37,774 nt of DNA from SAR116 cluster bacterium AG-337-N21 (lineage in GTDB: Bacteria; Pseudomonadota; Alphaproteobacteria; Puniceispirillales; Marisalimonadaceae): assembly GCA_003282145.1 (NCBI GenBank), contig QBZZ01000022.1, positions 1 to 37,774 on the forward strand, in the 5' to 3' direction. Made by a program: the position numbers and the translations under genes. Under the pieces are notes generated by a model, which did not search any database, was not told where the DNA came from, and saw only the letters and a program-made list of their open reading frames with translations. Positions 7,757 to 15,833 of this stretch are shown here, one piece after another. The stretch's first letter is position 1, and the number at the start of each line of letters is the position of its first letter.

Positions 7757-9022
7757 TTATGAAAACATGTCTGATGTAATACCAGAATACCACCCAATTG
7801 ACTCTTCGTAGGTAGCTTTTCTTAAATTGCTATCTTCACCTGTTTTAGAAATAAAACCACTAGTCTTATTTATTTTGTCAGGTTTAGCGTCATAATTGGC
7901 ACCAACTTTTATACCATCATTAGTTGCTACTAAAGACCAGCAAGTATTTGCGAAGCGAGGTGCAAATACTTTACTTCCAGTTAAACTACCTCTTATATGA
8001 TTTGCAGCCACCTTAGCTTGACTGTTTGCTGAAAACCCTGACTTAGGCATAGATTTAGCAATTGATGCATCACCTAAAACATAGATATTTTCATCAGCTT
8101 GAGATTGCATTGATGCAGGAACTATTGGACACCAATCTCCTTTATTAACTCCGGCATTCATAGCAATTCGTCCTGCTTGTTGAGCGGGAATAACGCTTGC
8201 AGCGTCAGCTTTGAAAGTATCTAAATCAGTTTCAAATTCCATAGTTGAAGTATTAATTTTTTTAATTCCACCATGGGTATCAGCACTAATCCATTCAATC
8301 ATTCCTGGATAATGTTTCTGCCATCCTTCCATAAAAAGACCTTGCTTAGAGAATTTGTTCTTAGGATCAAGAACAACAATTTTAGCAGTAGGATTAGTCT
8401 TTTTAAATTGGTGAGCAATCATAGAAATTCTTTCATAAGGTCCAGGAGGACAGCGGTATGGATTTGGTGGAGGGACCATCACGAATGTACCACCTTTTTT
8501 CATACCTTTAACCTGATTCTTAAGCAGTTGAACTTGTGTTCCAGATTTCCATGCATGAGGCATTATAGATTGTGCTTCTGGAGAATATCCATTAACACTG
8601 TTAAATTTTAAATCAATGCCCGGAGATATAACGAGTTTGTCATAAGAAACAGTAGCCCCAGACCCAAGATATACTTTCTTTTCGGCGCCATTTACTGATG
8701 ATGCCCATTCATGGACCATATTTACTCCATGGTTTACTGCAAGCCCATAATAATTATGACCTATTGATCCATAGTTTCTGAAATCGCCTAAGTATAGGTT
8801 TGAAAAGAAACAAGTATAATATCTCTTTGAAGCTTCGACTAAAGTTACGTCTACTGCTCCTTTAGAGTCTTTTGCAATATATTTTGCAGCAGTAGCTCCA
8901 CCTGCTCCTCCTCCAATAACAACAACTCTTGGCAGAGCTCCAAAAGCTATCGAAGGCATTGAAAGTGCCGTTGTTGATGCAGCCATTATACCAACAAAGG
9001 AACGTCTTGTTATTTTAGCCAT
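7757..9022 (-). CDS. fccB: FccB/SoxF flavoprotein subunit of sulfide dehydrogenase
   Basis: FAD subunit of flavocytochrome c sulfide dehydrogenase (SoxF when near sox genes), oxidising sulfide in the periplasm and passing electrons to its cytochrome partner. Residues 1-29 form a Tat signal (TRRSFVGIMAASTTAL). The FAD motif GGGAGGATAAKYI follows at about 37-49. C71 in RYYTCFFSN corresponds to the cysteine that binds FAD covalently in Allochromatium FccB (Cys42 of the mature protein; removing 29 signal residues gives 42 here). C191 in YRCPPGPYER matches one cysteine of the redox disulfide, with NTCWS near the C-terminus as likely partner. At 421 residues it is complete. A strong GGAGGAGGA ribosome site lies at 9027-9035. 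It is the second gene of a leftward pair with the cytochrome gene. Confidence 0.92.
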   Translation of the reverse strand: MAKITRRSFVGIMAASTTALSMPSIAFGALPRVVVIGGGAGGATAAKYIAKDSKGAVDVTLVEASKRYYTCFFSNLYLGDFRNYGSIGHNYYGLAVNHGVNMVHEWASSVNGAEKKVYLGSGATVSYDKLVISPGIDLKFNSVNGYSPEAQSIMPHAWKSGTQVQLLKNQVKGMKKGGTFVMVPPPNPYRCPPGPYERISMIAHQFKKTNPTAKIVVLDPKNKFSKQGLFMEGWQKHYPGMIEWISADTHGGIKKINTSTMEFETDLDTFKADAASVIPAQQAGRIAMNAGVNKGDWCPIVPASMQSQADENIYVLGDASIAKSMPKSGFSANSQAKVAANHIRGSLTGSKVFAPRFANTCWSLVATNDGIKVGANYDAKPDKINKTSGFISKTGEDSNLRKATYEESIGWYSGITSDMFS

Positions 9023-9091
9023 TTAATCCTCCTCCAAAATTAAAAACTTATTAAATGTTAACAACTTTTAAACTTAAGTAAAATTTTATTT

Positions 9092-9412
9092 TCATTTAGT
9101 TTTACTTAAATAAAGTGCAAGTGAGTTAATCTCTTCTTCACCAAGTCTGTCAGCAACCATTTGCATAACAGCGTTATCTTTTTCTTTTGTTTTATATGCT
9201 AGAATTTTTTTTATAAAAACTGCAGTGTTCATTCCGGTTATTTTTGGTATGCCTTGACCTAAACCGGTGGAATTGTGGCAAGTAACACATTCTCCAGATA
9301 AATGTTGACCATATTCGAAATCAGCCCCAGCTAGAGCTTTATCGTCAGCTAATATCTTGTTTGAGAACAAAAGCAAAATAATGATGGAAAAAAAAACAAA
9401 TTTGGACTTCAT
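9092..9412 (-). CDS. monohaem cytochrome c subunit of sulfide dehydrogenase (FccA/SoxE-like)
   Basis: Small periplasmic class I cytochrome c. Residues 1-22 are a Sec signal peptide; one haem site CVTCH is at 42-46, and M83 or M85 is the likely axial ligand. The mature protein is about 84 residues, so it resembles the short monohaem FccA of green sulfur bacteria rather than the two-haem FccA of Allochromatium. It is immediately upstream of fccB on the same strand (69-base gap), which supports its role as electron acceptor of that flavoprotein. GGGGGAGGTT lies almost against the ATG, with unusually short spacing. It could instead be named soxE; sequence alone does not decide. Confidence 0.82.
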   Translation of the reverse strand: MKSKFVFFSIIILLLFSNKILADDKALAGADFEYGQHLSGECVTCHNSTGLGQGIPKITGMNTAVFIKKILAYKTKEKDNAVMQMVADRLGEEEINSLALYLSKTK

Positions 9413-9456
9413 AACCTCCCCCAGGTTTAAAAGTAGATAAAATTTACCATTTAGCC

Positions 9457-9485
9457 ATTGTTAAACTATTTTCATAATTAACAAT
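9457..9485. promoter_or_regulatory. inverted repeat, candidate operator between fccA-like gene and acnB
   Basis: ATTGTTAA (9457-9464) and TTAACAAT (9478-9485) form perfect 8-base arms with a 13-base spacer, arm centres 21 bases (two helical turns) apart. It lies about 45 bases upstream of the leftward cytochrome-fccB unit, a good place for a dimeric regulator. An ArsR-type SoxR would be a reasonable guess, but none is in the window. In AT-rich DNA an 8-base match can occur by chance. The rest of the 192-base gap has only a weak promoter-like pair for acnB (TTGTTA 9540-9545 and TAAATT 9563-9568, 17-base spacer). Confidence 0.3.
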
Positions 9486-9604
9486 TATTTATTATTTTAT
9501 TTATTTATCAAGGAATAATTTTCTTAGGGAAAATTTTCATTGTTATATGTCTATTTTCAATTTAAATTATAACTTATTATCTTTAAAAAATTGTAAGGTT
9601 AGTT

Positions 9605-12397
9605 ATGAGTTTATATACGAATTATATATCTGAAATTGAAAACAGAAAAAAAGAAGGTTTAAAGCCAAAGCCAATAGAGGATGGCACTTTATTAAAAGAA
9701 ATAATTTTACAAATAAAAGACGAAAATAATATTCATAGAACCGATTCACTCAACTTTCTCATTTATAATACTATCCCAGGCACAACTACTGCAGCAGTAG
9801 TAAAATCAAAGTTTTTAAAAGAAATTATAACAAAACAAATTGTTGTAAAAGAAATTGAACCAAAGTTCGCATTTGAACTTTTATCTCATATGAAAGGCGG
9901 CCCATCGATTGAAGTACTTCTTGATTTAGCTTTGGGTGAAAATAAATCTGTAGCTCTAGACGCAGCAGAAGTTCTTAAAACCCAAGTTTTTCTTTATGAG
10001 ATTGATACTTCTAGATTAGAGAATGCTTACAGTAAAGGTAATAAAATTGCGGAAGATATTATTAAAAGTTATTCAGAAGCAGAATTTTTTACTAAGCTTC
10101 CAGAAATTGAAGAAGAGATTAAAGTTGTAACATATGTTGCAGCTGAAGGAGATATTTCAACCGATTTATTATCACCTGGGAATCAGGCTCATTCAAGATC
10201 TGACCGTGAGCTTCATGGTAAGTGTATGATATCAGAAGCAGCACAATTAGAAATTAGAAGATTGCAAAAGGAAAATCCTGACAAACGTGTGATGATAGTT
10301 TCTGAAAAAGGAACAATGGGTGTTGGCTCGTCAAGGATGTCAGGAGTTAACAATGTTGCTTTGTGGACAGGTATTCAAGCTAGTCCATATGTTCCATTTG
10401 TAAATATTGCTCCAATAGTGGCAGGAACTAATGGTATATCACCAATTTTTTTAACAACAGTGGGTGTTACTGGGGGAATAGGAGTTGATCTAAAAAATTG
10501 GACTAAAAAGCTTGATTCAGATGGAAATCCAATAATTAATAATGACGATAATCCAGTACTTGAGCAAAGATACAGTGTTGATACTGGGACAGTATTAACC
10601 ATCAATACTAAAAAACAAAAACTATATGATGAGACAGGTGACAAAGAGCTTGTAGATATGTCTTCCTCTTTTTCACCACAAAAACTTGAGTTCATGAAAG
10701 CTGGGGGTTCATATGCTATTGTATTTGGAAAAAAACTTCAGAGCTTTGCCTGTAAAGCTCTAAATATAGAATTAAAATCTGCATTTGCACCTTCAAAACA
10801 AGTTTATAATTCCGGCCAAGGTTTCACTGCTGTAGAAAAAATATTTAATGCAAATGCGGTAGGTGTTGAAGATGGTGTCAAGTTACATGCAGGATCTGAT
10901 GTACGCGTAAAAGTCAATATTGTTGGGTCTCAGGACACTACAGGTTTAATGACTTCACAAGAGTTAGAAGCTATGGCTGCGACTATAATTTCTCCAAATG
11001 TTGATGGAGCTTATCAATCAGGATGTCATACTGCTTCTGTATGGGATTTTAAAGCTCAAGAAAACACGCCCCGACTTATGAAATTTATGCATAAATTTGG
11101 TCTTATTACAGCACGTGATCCAAAAGATTCTTATCATTCAATGACCGATGTTATTCACAAAGTTTTAAATGACATAACTGTTGATGATTGGTCAATTATT
11201 ATTGGTGGTGACTCCCATACCAGAATGTCAAAAGGTGTTGCATTTGGTGCTGACTCCGGAACAGTTGCGCTTGCCTTGGCAACTGGTGAAGCAACTATGC
11301 CTATACCTGAATCAGTAAAGGTTACCTTTAAAGGTAAAATGAGTGATCATATGGATTTTCGTGATGTAGTACATGCAACTCAAGCACAGATGCTTAAACA
11401 ATTTGGTGATAATGTATTTCAAGGAAAAATTATAGAAGTACATCTTGGGACTCTTCTTGCGGATCAAGCCTTTACTTTTACAGATTGGACAGCTGAAATG
11501 AAGGCCAAAGCATCCATCTGTATTTCTGAGGATAATACACTTGTTAAATCATTAGAAATTGCAAGAGATAGAATACAAGTAATGGTTGATAAGGGTATGG
11601 AGAATAAAGACAAAATGCTTCACAAGTTAATAGGTATTGCAGAAAAAAGAATATCTCAAATTAAATCGGGGGAAAAACCCGCATTAAGACCTGATGCAAA
11701 TGCAAAATACTCATCTCAGGTTGTTGTAGATCTTAACTTAATTGATGAGCCGATGATTGCTGATCCAGACGTTAATAATCATGATGTCTCTAAGAGGTAT
11801 ACTCATGACACTATAAGACCAATTTCATATTATAACGCAGAAAAAAAGGTTGATCTTGGCTTTGTAGGCTCGTGTATGGTTCATAAAGGGGATGTAAAAA
11901 TTGTTGCACAAATGTTACGTAATCTTGAAAGATCGTCTGGTAAAGTGAATTTTAAGGCTCCTCTAGTTGTAGCGGCACCAACCTATAATATAATAGATGA
12001 ACTTAAAGAAGAAGGTGACTGGAGTATCTTGCAAAAATACTCTGGCTTTGAGTTTGATGATAAAAATCCAAAAAATTCAGCACGTCTAGAATATGATAAT
12101 ATTCTTTATCTTGAAAGACCTGGATGTAACCTTTGTATGGGAAACCAAGAAAAAGCTGCAAAAGGGGATACGGTTTTGGCAACTTCAACAAGATTGTTCC
12201 AAGGTAGGGTAGTAGAAGACACTGAAGAAAAAAAAGGTGAATCATTACTTGCTTCTACCCCAGTTGTAGTTCTTTCTGCAATATTAGGAAGAACACCAAC
12301 AATAGAAGAGTACAAAATTGCTGTAGAAGGAATTGACCTAACTAAATTTGCTCCACCGGTGGAAAAAAATCAGAATACCTTATCAGCACATTTCTAA
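9605..12397 (+). CDS. acnB: aconitate hydratase B (bifunctional with 2-methylisocitrate dehydratase)
   Basis: Aconitase of the B family, interconverting citrate and isocitrate in the TCA cycle and often also handling 2-methylisocitrate. The N-terminal HEAT-like domain (about residues 1-160) that distinguishes AcnB from AcnA is present, followed by the swivel domain and the catalytic core. Substrate and cluster motifs include SDRELHGKC, SGCHTASVWD, GGDSHTRMS, VGSCMVHKGD and the iron-sulfur cysteines in RPGCNLCMGNQ. At 930 residues it is slightly longer than Escherichia coli AcnB, with some charged inserts near residues 300-350. AAGG at 9595-9598 precedes the ATG by six bases. It is transcribed away from the fcc genes and appears monocistronic or leads into the cyclase gene 64 bases later. 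Confidence 0.96.
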   Translation: MSLYTNYISEIENRKKEGLKPKPIEDGTLLKEIILQIKDENNIHRTDSLNFLIYNTIPGTTTAAVVKSKFLKEIITKQIVVKEIEPKFAFELLSHMKGGPSIEVLLDLALGENKSVALDAAEVLKTQVFLYEIDTSRLENAYSKGNKIAEDIIKSYSEAEFFTKLPEIEEEIKVVTYVAAEGDISTDLLSPGNQAHSRSDRELHGKCMISEAAQLEIRRLQKENPDKRVMIVSEKGTMGVGSSRMSGVNNVALWTGIQASPYVPFVNIAPIVAGTNGISPIFLTTVGVTGGIGVDLKNWTKKLDSDGNPIINNDDNPVLEQRYSVDTGTVLTINTKKQKLYDETGDKELVDMSSSFSPQKLEFMKAGGSYAIVFGKKLQSFACKALNIELKSAFAPSKQVYNSGQGFTAVEKIFNANAVGVEDGVKLHAGSDVRVKVNIVGSQDTTGLMTSQELEAMAATIISPNVDGAYQSGCHTASVWDFKAQENTPRLMKFMHKFGLITARDPKDSYHSMTDVIHKVLNDITVDDWSIIIGGDSHTRMSKGVAFGADSGTVALALATGEATMPIPESVKVTFKGKMSDHMDFRDVVHATQAQMLKQFGDNVFQGKIIEVHLGTLLADQAFTFTDWTAEMKAKASICISEDNTLVKSLEIARDRIQVMVDKGMENKDKMLHKLIGIAEKRISQIKSGEKPALRPDANAKYSSQVVVDLNLIDEPMIADPDVNNHDVSKRYTHDTIRPISYYNAEKKVDLGFVGSCMVHKGDVKIVAQMLRNLERSSGKVNFKAPLVVAAPTYNIIDELKEEGDWSILQKYSGFEFDDKNPKNSARLEYDNILYLERPGCNLCMGNQEKAAKGDTVLATSTRLFQGRVVEDTEEKKGESLLASTPVVVLSAILGRTPTIEEYKIAVEGIDLTKFAPPVEKNQNTLSAHF

Positions 12398-12461
12398 TTT
12401 AATTGAAAAAATTAGAGCTAACTCATAAGTTACATTATAAAATAACTTGATTGGTCAGTAG

Positions 12462-14624
12462 GTGAAAATCAAAAATAAAATTTATACCTTATTAATTTTA
12501 TTAGGTTTTTTATTTTTTAGTTTTGAACATGTTTTCGCAAATGTAGACAATAAAGATAATATAACTTTTATTCTTAATACAGACGATTTTGAAACCATAC
12601 CCTCAAAACATTTAGAATTTGTTGAAGGCTTCGATCAAAACACTCCTTTTGAAATATTATTTAAATTAGACTGGAAAAAAAAATTACAGAATGATCAATC
12701 ATTCGTTGATGGTTATTGGGTTCGATTTAGTGTTCAAAATAATACGAATAAGAAAAATATTGGTGTCACTTTCAATTATAATAATGAAAAGAAAGTTTTT
12801 AGTCTAGATAATAAGACAGTAACAGAGTATCCATATTGGAATGAAAAACATGATAGATGGATTGATGATGGAAGAGTTAGAGCAAGTTATAAAGTCATAA
12901 TGAATCCTAATGAAACTACCCAAGTTTATAGTTTTTTTAGAAAAAAACCATTTGACCGTTATATGGGTAGAGATAGTCTTCACCGAATGACTATTAGCTC
13001 ATGGGAAAATATTAGTACTCATCAATTTGTAAAAATTGCCGCAAACTTAGCAACTTTTGCAATAGCTATAACTTTTGCTATTTATTATTTATTCATTTTT
13101 TTAGTCTCGAAAGGTAACTATTTGTGGTTGTCATTAAGCCTTTTTCAAATCTCTTTTCTGTCCATTACAAATTTGGTTATTGGCAGAATTATTGGGATAA
13201 ATTCCTGGTTTTATGCAAGTGAATTTTCTTTGGCTTCAATATCCCTATTATTTTTACTATTACTTCAATTTTTTAGACAATCGCTTAATTTAAAAGTAAA
13301 TTATCCAGTTTTTAATAAAATTTTTGTTTCAACTATAATTTTTTATATTGTTATGATTTTTTTAAATTTATACACATCTTTATCTTGGCCGAGCATAATG
13401 TATTTGGATTTAAATTTGTATCCACCTGACATGAATGGACCAGGCTTAGTTAAAGTAAAATATTTATTTGCCCCTTTTACATTTTTATTGCTAACTTCTG
13501 CAGTTATATCATTCATACTTTGGAAAAGGGGAAGCTCCTATGCCAAATATTTATGTATATCCTTCGCGTTACCTTTTTTATCGGCACCAATTTCAGGTTT
13601 GGCATATTTATTTTATGATTTTAATTGGATTACTTGGTTAATCATAAATTCTGCAGTAGGAATTTTATTCCTTGGTATGTTTATTACTTTTGGATTTGCT
13701 GTTGCTCAGCAATTAAATGATATGAAGTTGTTAGCTCTTCAACAACAAGTAAAATTAACAGAAGCTTACCAAAGATTTGTACCACAGCAATTACTCAAAA
13801 ACCTTGGTAAAGATAGTATATTAGAAGTTTCATTAGGAGACCAAGTGAATGTTGAAATGAGTATATTATTTTCTGATATAAGATCTTTTACTTCGATATC
13901 AGAAAAAATGACTCCAAAAGAAAATTTTTCTTTTTTGAACTCATATTTAAATCAAATGAGTCCAATAATTAGAGAAAATAAAGGTTATATAGACAAATTT
14001 ATGGGTGACGGTGTTATGGCATTGTTTAAAAGTTCAGCAAATGACTCTATCAAGGCAGCCATAGGAATGCAGAGATACTTGAAGCAACATAATTCTAACT
14101 CTTTTAAAAATAAAACACACAAAATTAATATAGGTATTGGGATCAATACTGGAGAAATGATGTTAGGAACATTAGGTGATGTGAATAGAATGGAGGGATC
14201 AGTAATTAGTGATGCTGTAAATTTAGCATCTAGACTTGAGGGGTTAACCAAAATTTACAAAGTAGGTATTATTATTTCTGAAGAAACTTACAACAATATT
14301 AATAAAGATTTATTTAACACAAGATTTATAGATGTTGTGGCCGTTAAAGGAAAAGACAAACCTGTTAAAATATTTGAAATTTTTGATTCAGACTTAGACA
14401 AATTAAAACATTTAAAAATTGATACTTTAGAGGATTTTAAAGAGGCAGTCAGTGATTACTTTCAAAAAAACTTTAAAAAAGCATTAAAATTATTTTTGAA
14501 AATTAATAAAATTAATTCACATGATAAGGTGACAGAAATTTATATCAATCGATGTCAAAAAATAATTAAAGGGGGGATGCCTCTCGACCTATGGGACGGA
14601 ATCAACCGTTTAGATCAAAAATAA
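12462..14624 (+). CDS. membrane class III adenylate cyclase with 7TMR-DISM sensor
   Basis: Predicted membrane receptor-cyclase. Residues 1-26 are a signal peptide; about 30-180 is an extracytoplasmic domain like 7TMR-DISMED2, which is thought to bind carbohydrate-like ligands. About 190-410 contains a seven-helix 7TMR-DISM membrane region, then a short linker and a class III nucleotide cyclase domain (about 455-640). Metal-binding aspartates are D472 (FSDIRSFTSISE) and D516 (KFMGDG). D584 in SDAVNLASRLE suits adenine recognition, and N587/R591 are the transition-state residues, so cAMP is the likely product. The last 70 residues are charged and helical. The GTG start is chosen because it alone gives the signal peptide. 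The MBL lipoprotein gene starts 15 bases downstream. Confidence 0.85.
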   Translation: MKIKNKIYTLLILLGFLFFSFEHVFANVDNKDNITFILNTDDFETIPSKHLEFVEGFDQNTPFEILFKLDWKKKLQNDQSFVDGYWVRFSVQNNTNKKNIGVTFNYNNEKKVFSLDNKTVTEYPYWNEKHDRWIDDGRVRASYKVIMNPNETTQVYSFFRKKPFDRYMGRDSLHRMTISSWENISTHQFVKIAANLATFAIAITFAIYYLFIFLVSKGNYLWLSLSLFQISFLSITNLVIGRIIGINSWFYASEFSLASISLLFLLLLQFFRQSLNLKVNYPVFNKIFVSTIIFYIVMIFLNLYTSLSWPSIMYLDLNLYPPDMNGPGLVKVKYLFAPFTFLLLTSAVISFILWKRGSSYAKYLCISFALPFLSAPISGLAYLFYDFNWITWLIINSAVGILFLGMFITFGFAVAQQLNDMKLLALQQQVKLTEAYQRFVPQQLLKNLGKDSILEVSLGDQVNVEMSILFSDIRSFTSISEKMTPKENFSFLNSYLNQMSPIIRENKGYIDKFMGDGVMALFKSSANDSIKAAIGMQRYLKQHNSNSFKNKTHKINIGIGINTGEMMLGTLGDVNRMEGSVISDAVNLASRLEGLTKIYKVGIIISEETYNNINKDLFNTRFIDVVAVKGKDKPVKIFEIFDSDLDKLKHLKIDTLEDFKEAVSDYFQKNFKKALKLFLKINKINSHDKVTEIYINRCQKIIKGGMPLDLWDGINRLDQK

Positions 14625-14639
14625 TTAGTTGGAAAAATC

Positions 14640-15800
14640 TTGAAGAAATTAATTAATTTTAAAAATAAATTCATATTAATTTTATACGTAATGCTAATAA
14701 GTTTTCAACTTTCTAGTTGTGATCAGTTTGGATCAATTCCAAAAGATAATGATTATTTAAGAATGAAAAAATCACCTAACTACAATATTCCAAAAGATAA
14801 GTTCTTAAACCAGAATTCTGAAATAATTGAAGAAATGAAAAAAAATAGTGGGTTTTGGGCAAACCCAAGAAAAAACATGGCTAATAATTTTTTCTTTAAT
14901 TCTAATATTACAAAGCCAGAGACACTTTTGCCAGAAGATAAAAATTCTTTAAATGACAATTTTATAAAAAGTAAGAATAATATCAAATTCGCCTGGTTAG
15001 GTCATTCAAGTATCTTAATGTCTATAAATAATAAAATTATTTTAATTGATCCTGTGTTTTCGTCATCAGCTTCCCCATTCAGTTGGCTAATAAAAAGATA
15101 TCAGCCACCTGTTTTTAAAATTAAGGAATTACCAAAAATTGATTTCATATTAATTTCACACGATCATTATGATCACTTAGATATGAACACGATAAAGTTC
15201 TTTAATAAAAATAAAGATGTCTCATTTGTTGTGCCTTTAGGTGTTGGATCACATTTAAAAAAATGGGGTGTTTCAAGCTCTAGGATTACAGAAATGGATT
15301 GGTGGGAAAATAAAGTAATTAAAGATATAAATTTCATTTGTACTCCAGCACAACACTTTTCTGGAAGAAAAGGTTTTGTAGAAACACAAAAATCTCTTTG
15401 GGCATCTTGGGTTGTTAAGTCAGGAAAAAGAAGTTTTTATTTTAGTGGTGATTCTGGATATTCCAAACATTATAGAGAGATTGGCAAAAAATATGGTCCA
15501 TTGGAACTAGTTTTCATGGATAGCGGACAATATAATACTCGTTGGAGGTCGGTCCATAATATGCCAGATGAAGTAATAAAGGGCTTTATAGATGTTAAGG
15601 GAGAAAATCTCATACCCATTCATTGGGGAATGTTTACTCTTGCGATGCATAATTGGTTTGATCCTCCAGTTGAAATTGAAAAAAGAGCTAAAGAACAAAA
15701 CATATCTTTAATAACCCCAATTATAGGTCAAGTGATAGATATGGAAAATTTGATTGTTTCTGAAAGTTGGTGGGAAAAACTAATAGATTTAGTGAAATAG
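14640..15800 (+). CDS. MBL-fold metallo-hydrolase lipoprotein, NAPE-PLD-like
   Basis: Metallo-beta-lactamase-fold hydrolase of the UlaG/NAPE-PLD-like group, apparently a lipoprotein. The signal sequence ends in a lipobox LSSC with the lipidated cysteine at 27, so it is predicted to be membrane-anchored on the periplasmic side. The zinc motif HDHYDH is at residues 174-179, followed by TPAQHFSGR, FSGDSGYSKHY and IPIHWGMF, which supply the remaining metal ligands. AWLGHSS and IDPVFSSSASP are typical of the NAPE-PLD-like subgroup. At 386 residues it is complete. A TTG start is used with GGA at 14631-14633; it is needed to keep the lipoprotein signal. It lies 15 bases after the cyclase gene, so co-transcription is likely. 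The substrate (a phospholipid derivative or lactone) cannot be told from sequence. Confidence 0.83.
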   Translation: MKKLINFKNKFILILYVMLISFQLSSCDQFGSIPKDNDYLRMKKSPNYNIPKDKFLNQNSEIIEEMKKNSGFWANPRKNMANNFFFNSNITKPETLLPEDKNSLNDNFIKSKNNIKFAWLGHSSILMSINNKIILIDPVFSSSASPFSWLIKRYQPPVFKIKELPKIDFILISHDHYDHLDMNTIKFFNKNKDVSFVVPLGVGSHLKKWGVSSSRITEMDWWENKVIKDINFICTPAQHFSGRKGFVETQKSLWASWVVKSGKRSFYFSGDSGYSKHYREIGKKYGPLELVFMDSGQYNTRWRSVHNMPDEVIKGFIDVKGENLIPIHWGMFTLAMHNWFDPPVEIEKRAKEQNISLITPIIGQVIDMENLIVSESWWEKLIDLVK

Positions 15801-15833
15801 CAATTTAGAAAATTGAAATAAAGCGAGTTAAAA

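Noticed and set aside
8273..8611. Plus-strand 112-codon reading frame opposite fccB
   Set aside because: It is antisense to a complete flavoprotein with clear motifs, and its sequence shows no recognisable family.
9413..9604. Small RNA or tRNA gene in the longest gap
   Set aside because: No tRNA-like arms or G/C-rich structured segment; only the short dyad and weak promoter-like boxes.
12427..12448. AAGTTA/TAACTT hairpin as an acnB terminator
   Set aside because: Six weak pairs, a ten-base loop and no T-tract after it; such matches are expected by chance in this base composition.
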